From the NCBI GenBank assembly GCA_030642865.1, contig DAOWMW010000072.1, forward strand, positions 1 to 6,854: DNA of 6,854 nucleotides, given 5' to 3'. This DNA is from Desulfobacteraceae bacterium (GTDB lineage Bacteria; Desulfobacterota; Desulfobacteria; Desulfobacterales; BuS5). How positions within the stretch are numbered: position 1 is the first letter of the stretch; each line of letters begins with the position of its first letter. A program made the position numbers and the translations under genes. This document shows positions 1 through 6,533 of the stretch, piece after piece. Below the pieces are notes generated by a model. It searched no databases. It was not told where the DNA came from and was given only the letters and a program-made list of their open reading frames with translations.

Positions 1-2
1 AT

Positions 3-125
3 GGACAGGTTGTTTTGTTGGGAGTTCCCTTATACATTGACTCGTTAAAAGTCCCGGGCGTTAAAGGCAATATAGATTTTCAGATAAATAATTTCGCTGA
101 GTTATTGATTGCAGGAGTATTATAA
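3..125 (+). CDS. C-terminal end of an unrecognised protein (5' end outside window)
   Basis: An open frame enters from the left edge and stops at TAA 123-125, giving 40 residues that begin GQVVLLGVPLYIDSL and end NFAELLIAGVL. No in-frame start is needed because the gene is cut by the window edge. The composition (hydrophobic strands alternating with GVKGN- and DFQINN-type turns) looks like real beta-rich protein rather than random translation, but I do not recognise the family. It is the only plus-strand gene here and is convergent with hisC-cmk. Its stop codon lies inside a 20-base perfect palindrome. Function is unknown. The call that it is coding rests only on the open frame and its protein-like composition. 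Confidence 0.5.
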   Translation, partial: GQVVLLGVPLYIDSLKVPGVKGNIDFQINNFAELLIAGVL

Positions 126-132
126 TACTCCT
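113..132. repeat. 20-base perfect palindrome overlapping the stop codon of the plus-strand gene
   Basis: AGGAGTATTATAATACTCCT is identical to its reverse complement over all 20 bases, and the TAA stop (123-125) lies within it. It sits at the 3' end of a gene in a convergent intergenic region, so a transcript-end hairpin or terminator role is possible. No U-rich tract follows on either strand, so it is not a classical intrinsic terminator. A dyad protein-binding site is an alternative. Confidence 0.5.
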
Positions 133-380
133 CCCTCTGGGCTAGCGCCGATTTTCAAAACAGGGTAATCATCTGACCCTCTGTATCGGAAAACCTATAG
201 CTTCAGTATCCAAATAAAAAAAAATTTATCAAAAATACCAGACTTCGGGCATAAATGCAATATTAATTTTGTCTAAAACAATTGATTTTTATTAAGATAA
301 TTAGTAACTGCGTTTTTCCTGATCGTCTTCAACCTTTTACCTGTCCAGATGGGTAGTTACTATTTTTTATCTCAACCTTT
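126..380. other. Convergent intergenic region with weak hairpins, no gene seen
   Basis: This stretch separates the 3' ends of the plus-strand partial gene and hisC-cmk. It contains stops in all frames and no convincing coding sequence. Weak structures are present: an AGGGT/ACCCT stem (162-166 with 176-180) inside a CCGAT/ATCGG pair (148-152 with 185-189), and an 8-base inverted repeat TAGTAACT/AGTTACTA (302-309 with 355-362) followed on the plus strand by a run of six T. Long A tracts near 216-224 give the minus transcript a U-rich stretch, but I see no GC-rich stem before it. Transcription presumably ends here from both sides, though no single terminator can be named with confidence. Confidence 0.5.
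302..368 (+). terminator. Weak candidate terminator: 8-base stem plus T6
   Basis: TAGTAACT at 302-309 pairs with AGTTACTA at 355-362, and TTTTTT follows at 363-368, which is the order expected for an intrinsic terminator of plus-strand transcription. The stem is AT-rich and the 45-base loop is long, so it would be weak. It lies about 180 bases past the stop of the plus-strand partial gene. It could be a chance repeat. Confidence 0.2.
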
Positions 381-2147
381 TTAAAGATTACGGGTTTGAA
401 TATAAGACAACATTAAATCGACAACTTTTTCTATATCAAGGTCTGTTGAATCTACCACCAGTGCATCTTCTGGCACAGTCAGGGGTGCTATTACCCTTGA
501 ACTGTCATTTGTGTCACGAATCCGGATTTCTTTTTCAACTTCTCCAGGAGACTGATTTGAATTTGGTTTAATCTCCTTATATCGCCTGGCCGCCCTGGTT
601 TCAATAGATGCGTCCAGATAGAATTTTACGTCAGCCCCGGGGAATACCACGGTTCCCATGTCCCGCCCTTCAAATACAACCCCTTTGTTTTTAGCCATAT
701 CTCGCTGGATGCCCAAAAGAAACTTTCTAATAACCGGACTGGCAGAGACTTTTGAAGCAAACATTGTTATTTCGGGGGTTCTTATTAGATCTGTAATATC
801 TGTATTGTTCGATAAAAGACGAAATTCCTGTTCTTTATATTGAAATTCAAGGGTTAAGGTACTGCACAGATTATAAAGTGCGTTATCATCATCGTGATCT
901 ATGCGGGCAGCCATGGCGTTATATGCCACCCCTCTATATAAAGCACCTGTATCAATATATTTATAGTTCATGCGGGAGGCCAGGTTTTTGCCGACTGTTG
1001 TTTTGCCGGCGCCCGCAGGGCCGTCTATGGTAATCAAAAGGGAATTTTTATAATAAGTTTTTCCCAAAACCTGACTCAACGCATTAATAAATCTACGATT
1101 TTCACTCTCAGTCCCCACATTTATTCTGATATACCAAGGATACCCGTAGGATGCCATGGAGCGGGTTATGACCCCTGTTCCGAGAAGGCTTTCAAAGACT
1201 TCATTTGCGTCTTTTTCAACATTTATGAGGAAAAAATTTGCCTGTGTTGGAAAATATTCTATTCCCATCCTGGCCAAAGCACCATGGAGATATTTAAGAC
1301 CGTTATCAACCAGCCTGGTCGTTTTTTTCAGAAAATCCTCGTCATCCAAAGCAGCTTGTGCAGCAGTTTGAGCGAGGAGGTTGGCGTTAAAAGGCTGCCG
1401 GATTCTGTTGAGAATCTCAGATACTTCTGTGGGCATGATGCCATACCCAAGCCTTAGTCCCGCCAGGCCGTAAGCTTTGGAAAAAGTTCTCAGGGTGACA
1501 ACAGGTTTCCCCATTTTTATCTGCTCAATACTATTTGCATATTTTTTGTCTTTAACAAATTCCATATAAGCTTCGTCTATCACCACAAGGATATTGTCAG
1601 GAATTTTTTCCACGAAGGCTTTGAAATCATCGTTTAAGATAATTGTTCCCGTGGGATTATTGGGGTTGCATATGAAAATCATCCGTGTTTTAGGAGTAAT
1701 CCTCCTTTGGATAGCATCGAGATCGATCCCAAGGGATTTTAAAGGGACAAAGACCGGCACAGCTCCTGCCGAGCAAACCATAATTTCATACATTAAAAAG
1801 GATGGTTTGGGAATAATAACCTCATCACCCTGACAAAGCAGGGCCCGTGTTAGCATCCCTATGATTTCATCTGAACCGTTTCCTAAAATAATATTAGAAG
1901 GTTCAACAAAAAGTTTGGCAGACAATTTTTTCAGTAAATCATGCCCCCCCCCGTCAGGATAACGGTTAAGTTTTTTAACGGCCCCTTTTAAAGCCTCAAT
2001 AGCCATGGGGGAAGGACCCAGAGGGTTTTCATTGGATGCCAGTTTAATGGAATTTTGAATTCCATACTCTCTTTCCAGCTCTTCCATGGGCTTTCCGGGT
2101 GAATAAGGTTTTAAGGATAAAATATAATCAGGAACCGATAATTTCAT
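381..2147 (-). CDS. Fused histidinol-phosphate aminotransferase / cytidylate kinase (HisC-Cmk)
   Basis: One 588-residue frame joins two complete cytoplasmic enzymes. Residues 1 to about 362 are a class I/II PLP aminotransferase of the HisC type (imidazole-acetol phosphate plus glutamate to histidinol phosphate). Seen are SNENPLGPSP (38-47), GNGSDE (89-94), CNPNNPTG (160-167), the DEAYMEF segment (191-197), the PLP-lysine motif TFSKAYGLAGLR with K224, and the terminal RINVG. Residues from about 371 are a full CMP/dCMP kinase: P-loop GPAGAGKT (376-383), DTGALYR (399-405), GRDMGTVVFP (494-503) and RDTNDSSR (544-551), ending in the usual PLTVPEDALVVDST-like segment. The linker is only about eight residues. 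The ATG at 2147 starts the usual HisC N-terminus, but ribosome-binding complementarity is weak. A TTG at 1037 (residue 371) could serve as an internal start giving free Cmk. HisC relatives can also act on aromatic amino-acid precursors. Fusion versus assembly artefact is discussed in the findings. Confidence 0.93.
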   Translation of the reverse strand: MKLSVPDYILSLKPYSPGKPMEELEREYGIQNSIKLASNENPLGPSPMAIEALKGAVKKLNRYPDGGGHDLLKKLSAKLFVEPSNIILGNGSDEIIGMLTRALLCQGDEVIIPKPSFLMYEIMVCSAGAVPVFVPLKSLGIDLDAIQRRITPKTRMIFICNPNNPTGTIILNDDFKAFVEKIPDNILVVIDEAYMEFVKDKKYANSIEQIKMGKPVVTLRTFSKAYGLAGLRLGYGIMPTEVSEILNRIRQPFNANLLAQTAAQAALDDEDFLKKTTRLVDNGLKYLHGALARMGIEYFPTQANFFLINVEKDANEVFESLLGTGVITRSMASYGYPWYIRINVGTESENRRFINALSQVLGKTYYKNSLLITIDGPAGAGKTTVGKNLASRMNYKYIDTGALYRGVAYNAMAARIDHDDDNALYNLCSTLTLEFQYKEQEFRLLSNNTDITDLIRTPEITMFASKVSASPVIRKFLLGIQRDMAKNKGVVFEGRDMGTVVFPGADVKFYLDASIETRAARRYKEIKPNSNQSPGEVEKEIRIRDTNDSSRVIAPLTVPEDALVVDSTDLDIEKVVDLMLSYIQTRNL

Positions 2148-2187
2148 TGTATATTAAGGCCTTTTTGTGACTTCGTAACAAGCATGG

Positions 2188-2228
2188 GCGGATTCCATAT
2201 CCGCAGGGCAGAAATGGATTCTGCCTGC
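2188..2228. repeat. Two adjacent related hairpins in the putative hisC-cmk leader
   Basis: Hairpin one is GCGGAT-TCCAT-ATCCGC at 2188-2204, with a perfect 6-base stem and 5-base loop. Hairpin two is GGCAGAA-ATGGA-TTCTGCC at 2207-2225, with a perfect 7-base stem and 5-base loop, and it can be extended to 2203-2228 by GCA/TGC around one bulged G. The loops are related: TCCAT in one, ATGGA in the other. Together they look like a REP-like palindromic unit. They fall between the candidate promoter and the hisC ATG, so they would form in the mRNA leader. No U tract follows, so they are not a standard terminator. Confidence 0.6.
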
Positions 2229-2246
2229 AATGTCTATAAATGTTAA

Positions 2247-2275
2247 CCTATAATAGCAAATCAATATTTTGTCAA
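2247..2275 (-). promoter_or_regulatory. Candidate sigma-70 promoter of hisC-cmk
   Basis: On the minus strand a consensus -35 box TTGACA (2275-2270) is followed after exactly 17 bases by TATAGG (2252-2247), a moderate match to TATAAT. It lies in a non-coding spacer and points at hisC-cmk. The predicted transcript would start near 2240 and have a leader of roughly 90 bases that includes the two hairpins. This is a motif match only. Confidence 0.5.
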
Positions 2276-2414
2276 ACATCAAATGTGATTTTATTTGTCA
2301 GGTAGTCTCCCAGGGAAAACAGAAATTTTTGTTTAAAGCAAGGAACAGAAAGAATAAAAAAAAATCTGGGGAAAGCATCGGCAGGAAGTTTCAGAAATAT
2401 TTCAAGCTGTACGG

Positions 2415-2435
2415 TTAACCTTTAGCAGTTAGCCA
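2415..2435 (+). repeat. Degenerate 7-base repeat array, three units (TTAGCNN)
   Basis: The units are TTAACCT, TTAGCAG and TTAGCCA in exact 7-base register. The same unit, reading on the opposite strand, recurs four times in the spacer upstream of comEC (5228-5259). One array alone could be chance. The shared unit and period in two nearby spacers make a common repeat family likely. Confidence 0.45.
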
Positions 2436-2478
2436 AAATTATCACAGGATGTTTGCCATGGGATGAAATTAAATCGGC

Positions 2479-2567
2479 AAATGTAACGAGATCAGACAGA
2501 TGTTGAATGGTTTCATGCCAATATCTACAACAATACACTGAATCAATGTGGCTGAGTCGTTACATTT
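2479..2567. repeat. 89-base element with 11-base inverted-repeat ends (MITE-like or IS-end remnant)
   Basis: AAATGTAACGA at 2479-2489 is the exact reverse complement of TCGTTACATTT at 2557-2567. Reading inward, the two ends stay similar for about 15 further bases (GATCAGACAGATGTTGA against CTCAGCCACATTGATTCA) with small gaps, so the element forms a long imperfect inverted repeat. It begins two bases beyond the comEC stop codon. It encodes no transposase. A run of T extends from 2565 to 2571 on the plus strand, so one orientation could also work as a terminator. I did not identify a flanking target-site duplication. Confidence 0.4.
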
Positions 2568-2569
2568 TT

Positions 2570-5065
2570 TTAATCCTTTACACCATAAGAGTCTATAATA
2601 AGTGATTTTCCATCTGTCTGTATGGTCACGGAGCCGTCTTTTGCTGTATTATAAAACCGGCATCCAAGAATATCATATCTGTTCAGGACAGATTTGTGGG
2701 GAAATTTAAACCTGTTATGAAATCCGGATGAAATGATCACAATCTCAGGACTCACTTTTTCCATAAATAATCTGCTGCTCGAACTGCTGCTCCCATGATG
2801 GGGTGAAAAAAGAACTCTGCTTTTTAAATCAGCCCCCATAATTGCAACAAGTTCTTTTTCTGCGGCTGCTTCAATATCTCCTGGAAAGAGGAAAGAGACA
2901 GTTCCAAAAACGATCTTAATGACCATGGAATTATTATTTCTATTGCGCCATTTTTCTTTTTTGCTCATAAAATCGGCGGGGGGATAAAGTATTTTAATTT
3001 CAGCATTATTAATATACTCTGTTCTTTTCATGGTTTTGTATGCGGGATTTGTAATTTCTCTGAACTTGATAATAGCAGTCAGGTTTTTGTATCCGAGTGT
3101 TTCTGCGGATTCACCATTGGTCCAGATTCTTTTCACGTTAAAATTTTGAGCGATATATAATAATCCATTGAGATGATCACTGTCGGGATGGGAAAGGATA
3201 AGAGTATCAACTGTCCTTATTTTTTTTCTCCATAAAACCGGAGCAACAACTATGGCCCCCATATCAAATATAGTATTGTCGGAAAAGCCCCCTCCGTCTA
3301 TTAAAGCGATATCTCCCCGGGGAAATTCAATAAGGGAGGCAGTCCCCTGGCCCACATCAATCGCTGTTACCCTTAGAGTATCGCTCCAGAATCTTTTGTC
3401 AACCCAGTAAAAAATATCAGCCAGCAGGATAAATATTAGCAAAATCAGGGTAGAAGAAGTTATTTTATCTATTTTTTCTTTGTTATTAATTCTGGTAAAT
3501 ATTCTAAAGGCCACCCACCCAAGGACATAATAGCAGGATATCTCAAGAAAAGAAGGGGTTATTGTTTTAACACAGGCAAAGGGTATCTCCGCAAAAAACA
3601 GCACAATCGCCACGGCAGGCTTTAATATGTTGCCTGCAAAAGAGATACATAGTGCAGCAAGAGAAATGCTTATGGGGTAGAAAAAAATGGAGACCAGCCC
3701 CAGAGGAACTGCCAAAAAGCCTATAAGGGGTATGGCAAACAGGTTTGCTACTATACCGACTGGGGTAAATTGATTAAAGTAGAACATAACCAATGGGGTT
3801 GTTCCGGCAATTGCAAAAAAGGAGACCATACAAAAAGAGAACAATTTTTTCAGTAATTTGCCTGGATAGTCAATTTTAACAGACTTTTTCTCAAGGTTTT
3901 TTCTGTTATTTATTATTGAGATTCCATATATTATTGAAAATGCGGCGGTAAATGAGAGTTGAAAAGAGATGGAGAAAAGGGCTGGGGGATCAAAAATAAG
4001 GATAAAAAAGGCTGCAACAGAGAGTGTGTTTATGGGGTCATGCTCCCTTTCAAACAAAAAAGCTATCAGAAAAACAGAAATCATGATTACTGCTCTCTGG
4101 GAAGAGGGGGACATTCCTGAAATGAGACCATAGGTTATTACAGGGATCAAAGATAATAATGCAGCCCCTTTTTTCACCCAGGCATTCAACAAAACAGTGG
4201 TACTAAAGGAAAGAAGCCATGAAAAAAAGAGGAAAGCTCCTGTTGCGACCATCCCGATGTGGAGGCCGGAAATTGCAAGGATATGGCTGACCCCGGCCTT
4301 GTTAAACCCTTCCCTTATAAAAGGGGGGATCTCATTTTTTTTGCCTACAACAAGAGCTTTTAATAGCCCCCTTTGTTCCACAGGGCAGAATTCTTCAATA
4401 TGATCGGATATTTTGCAGCGTACTTTTTCAATGAGAAGAGAAACCTGTTTTTTTTTAATTCCTGCCAGTACTACAATTTTTTCTCCTTTGGAGTATGATG
4501 TTCCCCATATCCCACGAAAGACCATGAACCGTTTATAATCAAATCCTCCGGGGTTTTTAAAGTTTCGGATTGATCTTATTTTACTGTAAAAAGATATTCT
4601 GTCTCCCTTATTCACGGCAGGGAATTTTGCCCCAACAGTTAATCTGATTTTCCCTGTAACCAGGAAGAGGGATCCATTTTTTTCCAAGCTCTCCACGTTG
4701 ATGACAAGCCTTAATCTTTTATTTTTTATGGTTTTCTGGTCAATGCTCCCAATGATTAGGTATTTACCCTGATCCAGGAATCTGGAAACATGATTTTGAG
4801 GTATTTCAGGAGCAGTATAGTGAAGTATGGAGATATATCCAAGGGAGAAAAAAAGGATTAAAGGCAGGATAAAGGCTCTTTTTTTCTTTAAAATACTGAT
4901 TAAAATAGATACAAAACAAAAAATGATTGCAAAATATGCCAATCTTTTTCCACCGTAAAAAATGGAACCGGCCGTTATCCCACAGATAATAGATATTAAA
5001 ACAGGGATAACAGGGCGGACGTAAAATTTGCTGTTTTTTTTATTATATATTTTTTCTCCTGACAA
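2570..5065 (-). CDS. comEC: ComEC/Rec2 DNA-uptake channel protein
   Basis: ComEC is the inner-membrane channel that moves single-stranded DNA into the cytoplasm during natural transformation. This 831-residue protein has the full architecture. Membrane segments lie near residues 20-83. A soluble N-terminal OB-like (DUF4131-type) domain spans about 95-200 and includes the conserved FKNPGGFDY (169-177). The polytopic competence domain runs from about 230 to 520 and carries the signature HILAISGLHIG (261-271). A further membrane helix lies near 537-554. The C-terminal metallo-beta-lactamase-like domain starts at DVGQG (570-574) and keeps SHPDSDH (625-631), FPGD (727-730) and SPHHGSS (754-760), so its metal ligands look intact. 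Length is normal for the family. The TTG start at 5065 has no ribosome site before it. An AGGAG lies inside the frame at 5056-5060, so the true start is uncertain. No other competence gene is in view, so transformability cannot be inferred. Confidence 0.95.
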   Translation of the reverse strand: MSGEKIYNKKNSKFYVRPVIPVLISIICGITAGSIFYGGKRLAYFAIIFCFVSILISILKKKRAFILPLILFFSLGYISILHYTAPEIPQNHVSRFLDQGKYLIIGSIDQKTIKNKRLRLVINVESLEKNGSLFLVTGKIRLTVGAKFPAVNKGDRISFYSKIRSIRNFKNPGGFDYKRFMVFRGIWGTSYSKGEKIVVLAGIKKKQVSLLIEKVRCKISDHIEEFCPVEQRGLLKALVVGKKNEIPPFIREGFNKAGVSHILAISGLHIGMVATGAFLFFSWLLSFSTTVLLNAWVKKGAALLSLIPVITYGLISGMSPSSQRAVIMISVFLIAFLFEREHDPINTLSVAAFFILIFDPPALFSISFQLSFTAAFSIIYGISIINNRKNLEKKSVKIDYPGKLLKKLFSFCMVSFFAIAGTTPLVMFYFNQFTPVGIVANLFAIPLIGFLAVPLGLVSIFFYPISISLAALCISFAGNILKPAVAIVLFFAEIPFACVKTITPSFLEISCYYVLGWVAFRIFTRINNKEKIDKITSSTLILLIFILLADIFYWVDKRFWSDTLRVTAIDVGQGTASLIEFPRGDIALIDGGGFSDNTIFDMGAIVVAPVLWRKKIRTVDTLILSHPDSDHLNGLLYIAQNFNVKRIWTNGESAETLGYKNLTAIIKFREITNPAYKTMKRTEYINNAEIKILYPPADFMSKKEKWRNRNNNSMVIKIVFGTVSFLFPGDIEAAAEKELVAIMGADLKSRVLFSPHHGSSSSSSRLFMEKVSPEIVIISSGFHNRFKFPHKSVLNRYDILGCRFYNTAKDGSVTIQTDGKSLIIDSYGVKD

Positions 5066-5094
5066 AATATTTCAATCTGTGCGGTCAGCATTTT

Positions 5095-5119
5095 GGGCAC
5101 CCACAAGGGATGCCCCTAC
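5095..5119. repeat. Dispersed-type palindromic repeat GGGCA...TGCCCCTAC
   Basis: GGGCACCC-ACAAG-GGATGCCC folds with a GGGCA/TGCCC stem, one C-A mismatch and two more G-C pairs around a short loop, followed by CTAC. From general knowledge, elements of the form GTAGGGGCN(6-10)GCCC are common dispersed intergenic repeats in Desulfobacterota, Chloroflexota and similar genomes. Membership of such a family is inferred from the pattern alone. It lies about 30 bases upstream of the comEC start and would be in its mRNA leader. Confidence 0.5.
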
Positions 5120-5190
5120 GCAATTTCGGCCATTGATGCAACACAGAAAACGGGCACAAGAATAAGTAATTATGTGTAATTTATGGGTAA

Positions 5191-5217
5191 TTTATAACAT
5201 TCACGATCCTTGAACAA
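5191..5217 (-). promoter_or_regulatory. Weak promoter candidate upstream of comEC
   Basis: On the minus strand TTGTTC (5217-5212) precedes TATAAA (5196-5191) with a 15-base spacer, shorter than the ideal 17. It points at comEC, about 120 bases upstream. In such A+T-rich DNA a match of this quality is expected by chance fairly often. Confidence 0.2.
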
Positions 5218-5227
5218 TTTTATCAAA

Positions 5228-5259
5228 AAGCTAATCGCTAATGGCTAAAAGCTAATCGC
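5228..5259 (+). repeat. Degenerate 7-base repeat array, four and a half units (NNGCTAA)
   Basis: The units are AAGCTAA, TCGCTAA, TGGCTAA, AAGCTAA and a partial TCGC, in perfect 7-base register. GCTAA is invariant and the first two bases vary. Because units one and two recur as units four and five, a 13-base direct repeat AAAAGCTAATCGC appears at 5226-5238 and 5247-5259. The array lies about 20 bases beyond the murA stop codon. The reverse-complement unit TTAGCNN forms the array at 2415-2435. Confidence 0.6.
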
Positions 5260-5280
5260 ACAGGTCAAAATATTCTGCGA

Positions 5281-6533
5281 TTATTCTGGAACTCTTTTAA
5301 TTGCGGCCCCAAGGGATTGAAACTTTTTTTCAATTGCTTCATAACCCCGATCGAGGTGATAAACACGGTGGACCTCGGTTGTCCCTTCTGCAGCCAGGCC
5401 GGCTATAATCAGAGAAGCGCTTGCCCTTAAATCGCTTGCCATTACCGGCGCCCCCAGCAGTTTGGCAACACCCTTTACAACCGCTGTTTTGTCGGTTATT
5501 GTTATGTCGGCGCCCATACGGTTTAATTCTCCTGCATGGATGAATCTGTTTTCAAAGATATTTTCGTTTATTATGCTCATCCCTTTTGCAACTGTCATAA
5601 GAGCCATGAACTGAGCCTGCAGATCTGTGGGGAACCCGGGATATTCCCTGGTTTTAATATCAACGCTGGCAATTTCATCAGGCCCTGTAACATGGATAAT
5701 TTTATCTTTAATTTCTATCTTTGCCCCGGTGAGTTTAAGCTTGTTTATCATGGAGCTTAAATGGTCTGGCTCACAACCGATGATCTTAACATCACCCCCT
5801 GTAATGACCGATGCCGCCATAAAGGTTCCTGCTTCTATTCTGTCGGGAATAATTTTATGGGAAACAGGCTTAAGGGAATCGACTCCGTTTATTGTAATAA
5901 CCGGCGTTCCTGCCCCTGTTATATTGGCGCCCATTTTATTTAAAAAATCTGCAAGGGCCTTGATTTCCGGTTCACATGCAGCATTACGAAGTGTTGTAAT
6001 ACCTTTTGCAAGAACAGATGCCATTAAAACATTTTCAGTTCCTGTGACAGTTGCAACGTCAAAATATACTTCATTACCAAATAAGCGGTCAGCCGCAGCT
6101 TCAACATATCCATGCTCCAGTTTGATTTTTGCACCCAGCGCGGCAAACCCTTTAAGGTGGAGATTTATAGGCCGTTCCCCTATGGCACATCCCCCTGGCA
6201 AAGAAATTTTTGCTTTTTTAAGCCTGGCAAGAAGGGGGCCAAGAACAAGTATTGATGCCCGCATTTTCCTCACCAGTTCATAGGGAGCCTCGTGATTACA
6301 AAGGCCACTTGAATTTATTCTAACAGTCTTCCCCTTTGATTCAATTTTTGCACCAAGGGTCGATAAAAGCAGTTTTATGCTCTGTATATCTTTTAGGTCG
6401 GGGACATTAAAAAAAGTATTCCATCCGTCTGACAGCAAAGATGCCACCAGTATGGGAAGGGCGGCATTTTTAGAACCACTTATATTAACTTCACCCTTTA
6501 ATGGCCTTCCCCTGCTATAATGATTTTATCCAT
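5281..6533 (-). CDS. murA: UDP-N-acetylglucosamine 1-carboxyvinyltransferase (MurA), frameshifted near the start as written
   Basis: MurA transfers enolpyruvate from PEP to UDP-GlcNAc in the cytoplasm, the first committed step of peptidoglycan synthesis and the target of fosfomycin. The main frame (5281 to about 6510) shows NISGSKNAALPIL with the catalytic Lys, LPGGCAIGERP with the active-site Cys (residue 116 after repair; 115 in E. coli), YPGFPTDLQAQF with the catalytic Asp, and a normal C-terminus with DRGYE. The ATG at 6533 gives MDKIIIAG in a different frame. One extra G in the GGGG run (6509-6512) would join it to GRPLKGEV, place Lys at residue 22 and yield 417 residues, the usual length. 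Without that base, the only canonical start in the main frame before the Cys region is GTG 6447, whose product would lack Lys22. The ATG directly follows the upstream stop, suggesting translational coupling. Confidence 0.9.

Larger units (their letters stand above)
2148..2569. other. 422-base spacer between comEC and hisC-cmk, repeat-rich, no gene
   Basis: No convincing coding sequence is present. From the hisC side it holds a two-hairpin element (2188-2228), a candidate promoter (2247-2275), an unassigned A+T-rich stretch with an A9 run near 2356-2364 that has no clear stem beside it, a three-unit heptamer array (2415-2435) and an 89-base element with inverted-repeat ends (2479-2567). The length and the promoter suggest that hisC-cmk is transcribed separately from comEC rather than as part of a tight operon. 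Confidence 0.7.
5066..5280. other. Spacer between murA and comEC carrying repeats
   Basis: This 215-base stretch has no credible gene. It contains the palindromic repeat at 5095-5119, a nine-base direct repeat GTAATTTAT (5176-5184 and 5187-5195), a weak promoter-like pair on the minus strand, and the four-unit heptamer array at 5228-5259. Confidence 0.6.

Noticed and set aside
2..347. A 9-base inverted repeat TGGACAGGT (2-10) and ACCTGTCCA (339-347).
   Set aside because: It is short, widely spaced and does not extend. A chance match is likely, and it would cross a coding end.
381..1067. A separate cmk gene with its own ATG start.
   Set aside because: No ATG or GTG exists near the junction. 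Only a TTG with weak upstream purines is present, so the continuous frame is the primary call and the TTG is noted as an alternative.
2340..2400. A poly-A tract (a U-rich stretch on the minus transcript) as a comEC terminator.
   Set aside because: The bases upstream on the minus strand form at best a 4-base TCTG/CAGA stem with a long loop, which is not enough for an intrinsic terminator.
2432..2560. A short minus-strand reading frame in the comEC-hisC spacer ending ...TFADLISSHGKHPVIILANC.
   Set aside because: It is preceded directly by a stop, has only a GTG start with no ribosome site, and runs through the inverted-repeat element. It is too short and unrecognised to support as a gene.
5228..5259. 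A possible CRISPR-like array.
   Set aside because: The period is only 7 bases and there are no spacers, so this is a simple heptamer tandem repeat.
5627..6283. A 218-codon plus-strand open frame opposite murA.
   Set aside because: It lies wholly antisense to well-conserved murA codons, and its translation shows no recognisable motif. It is a shadow frame.
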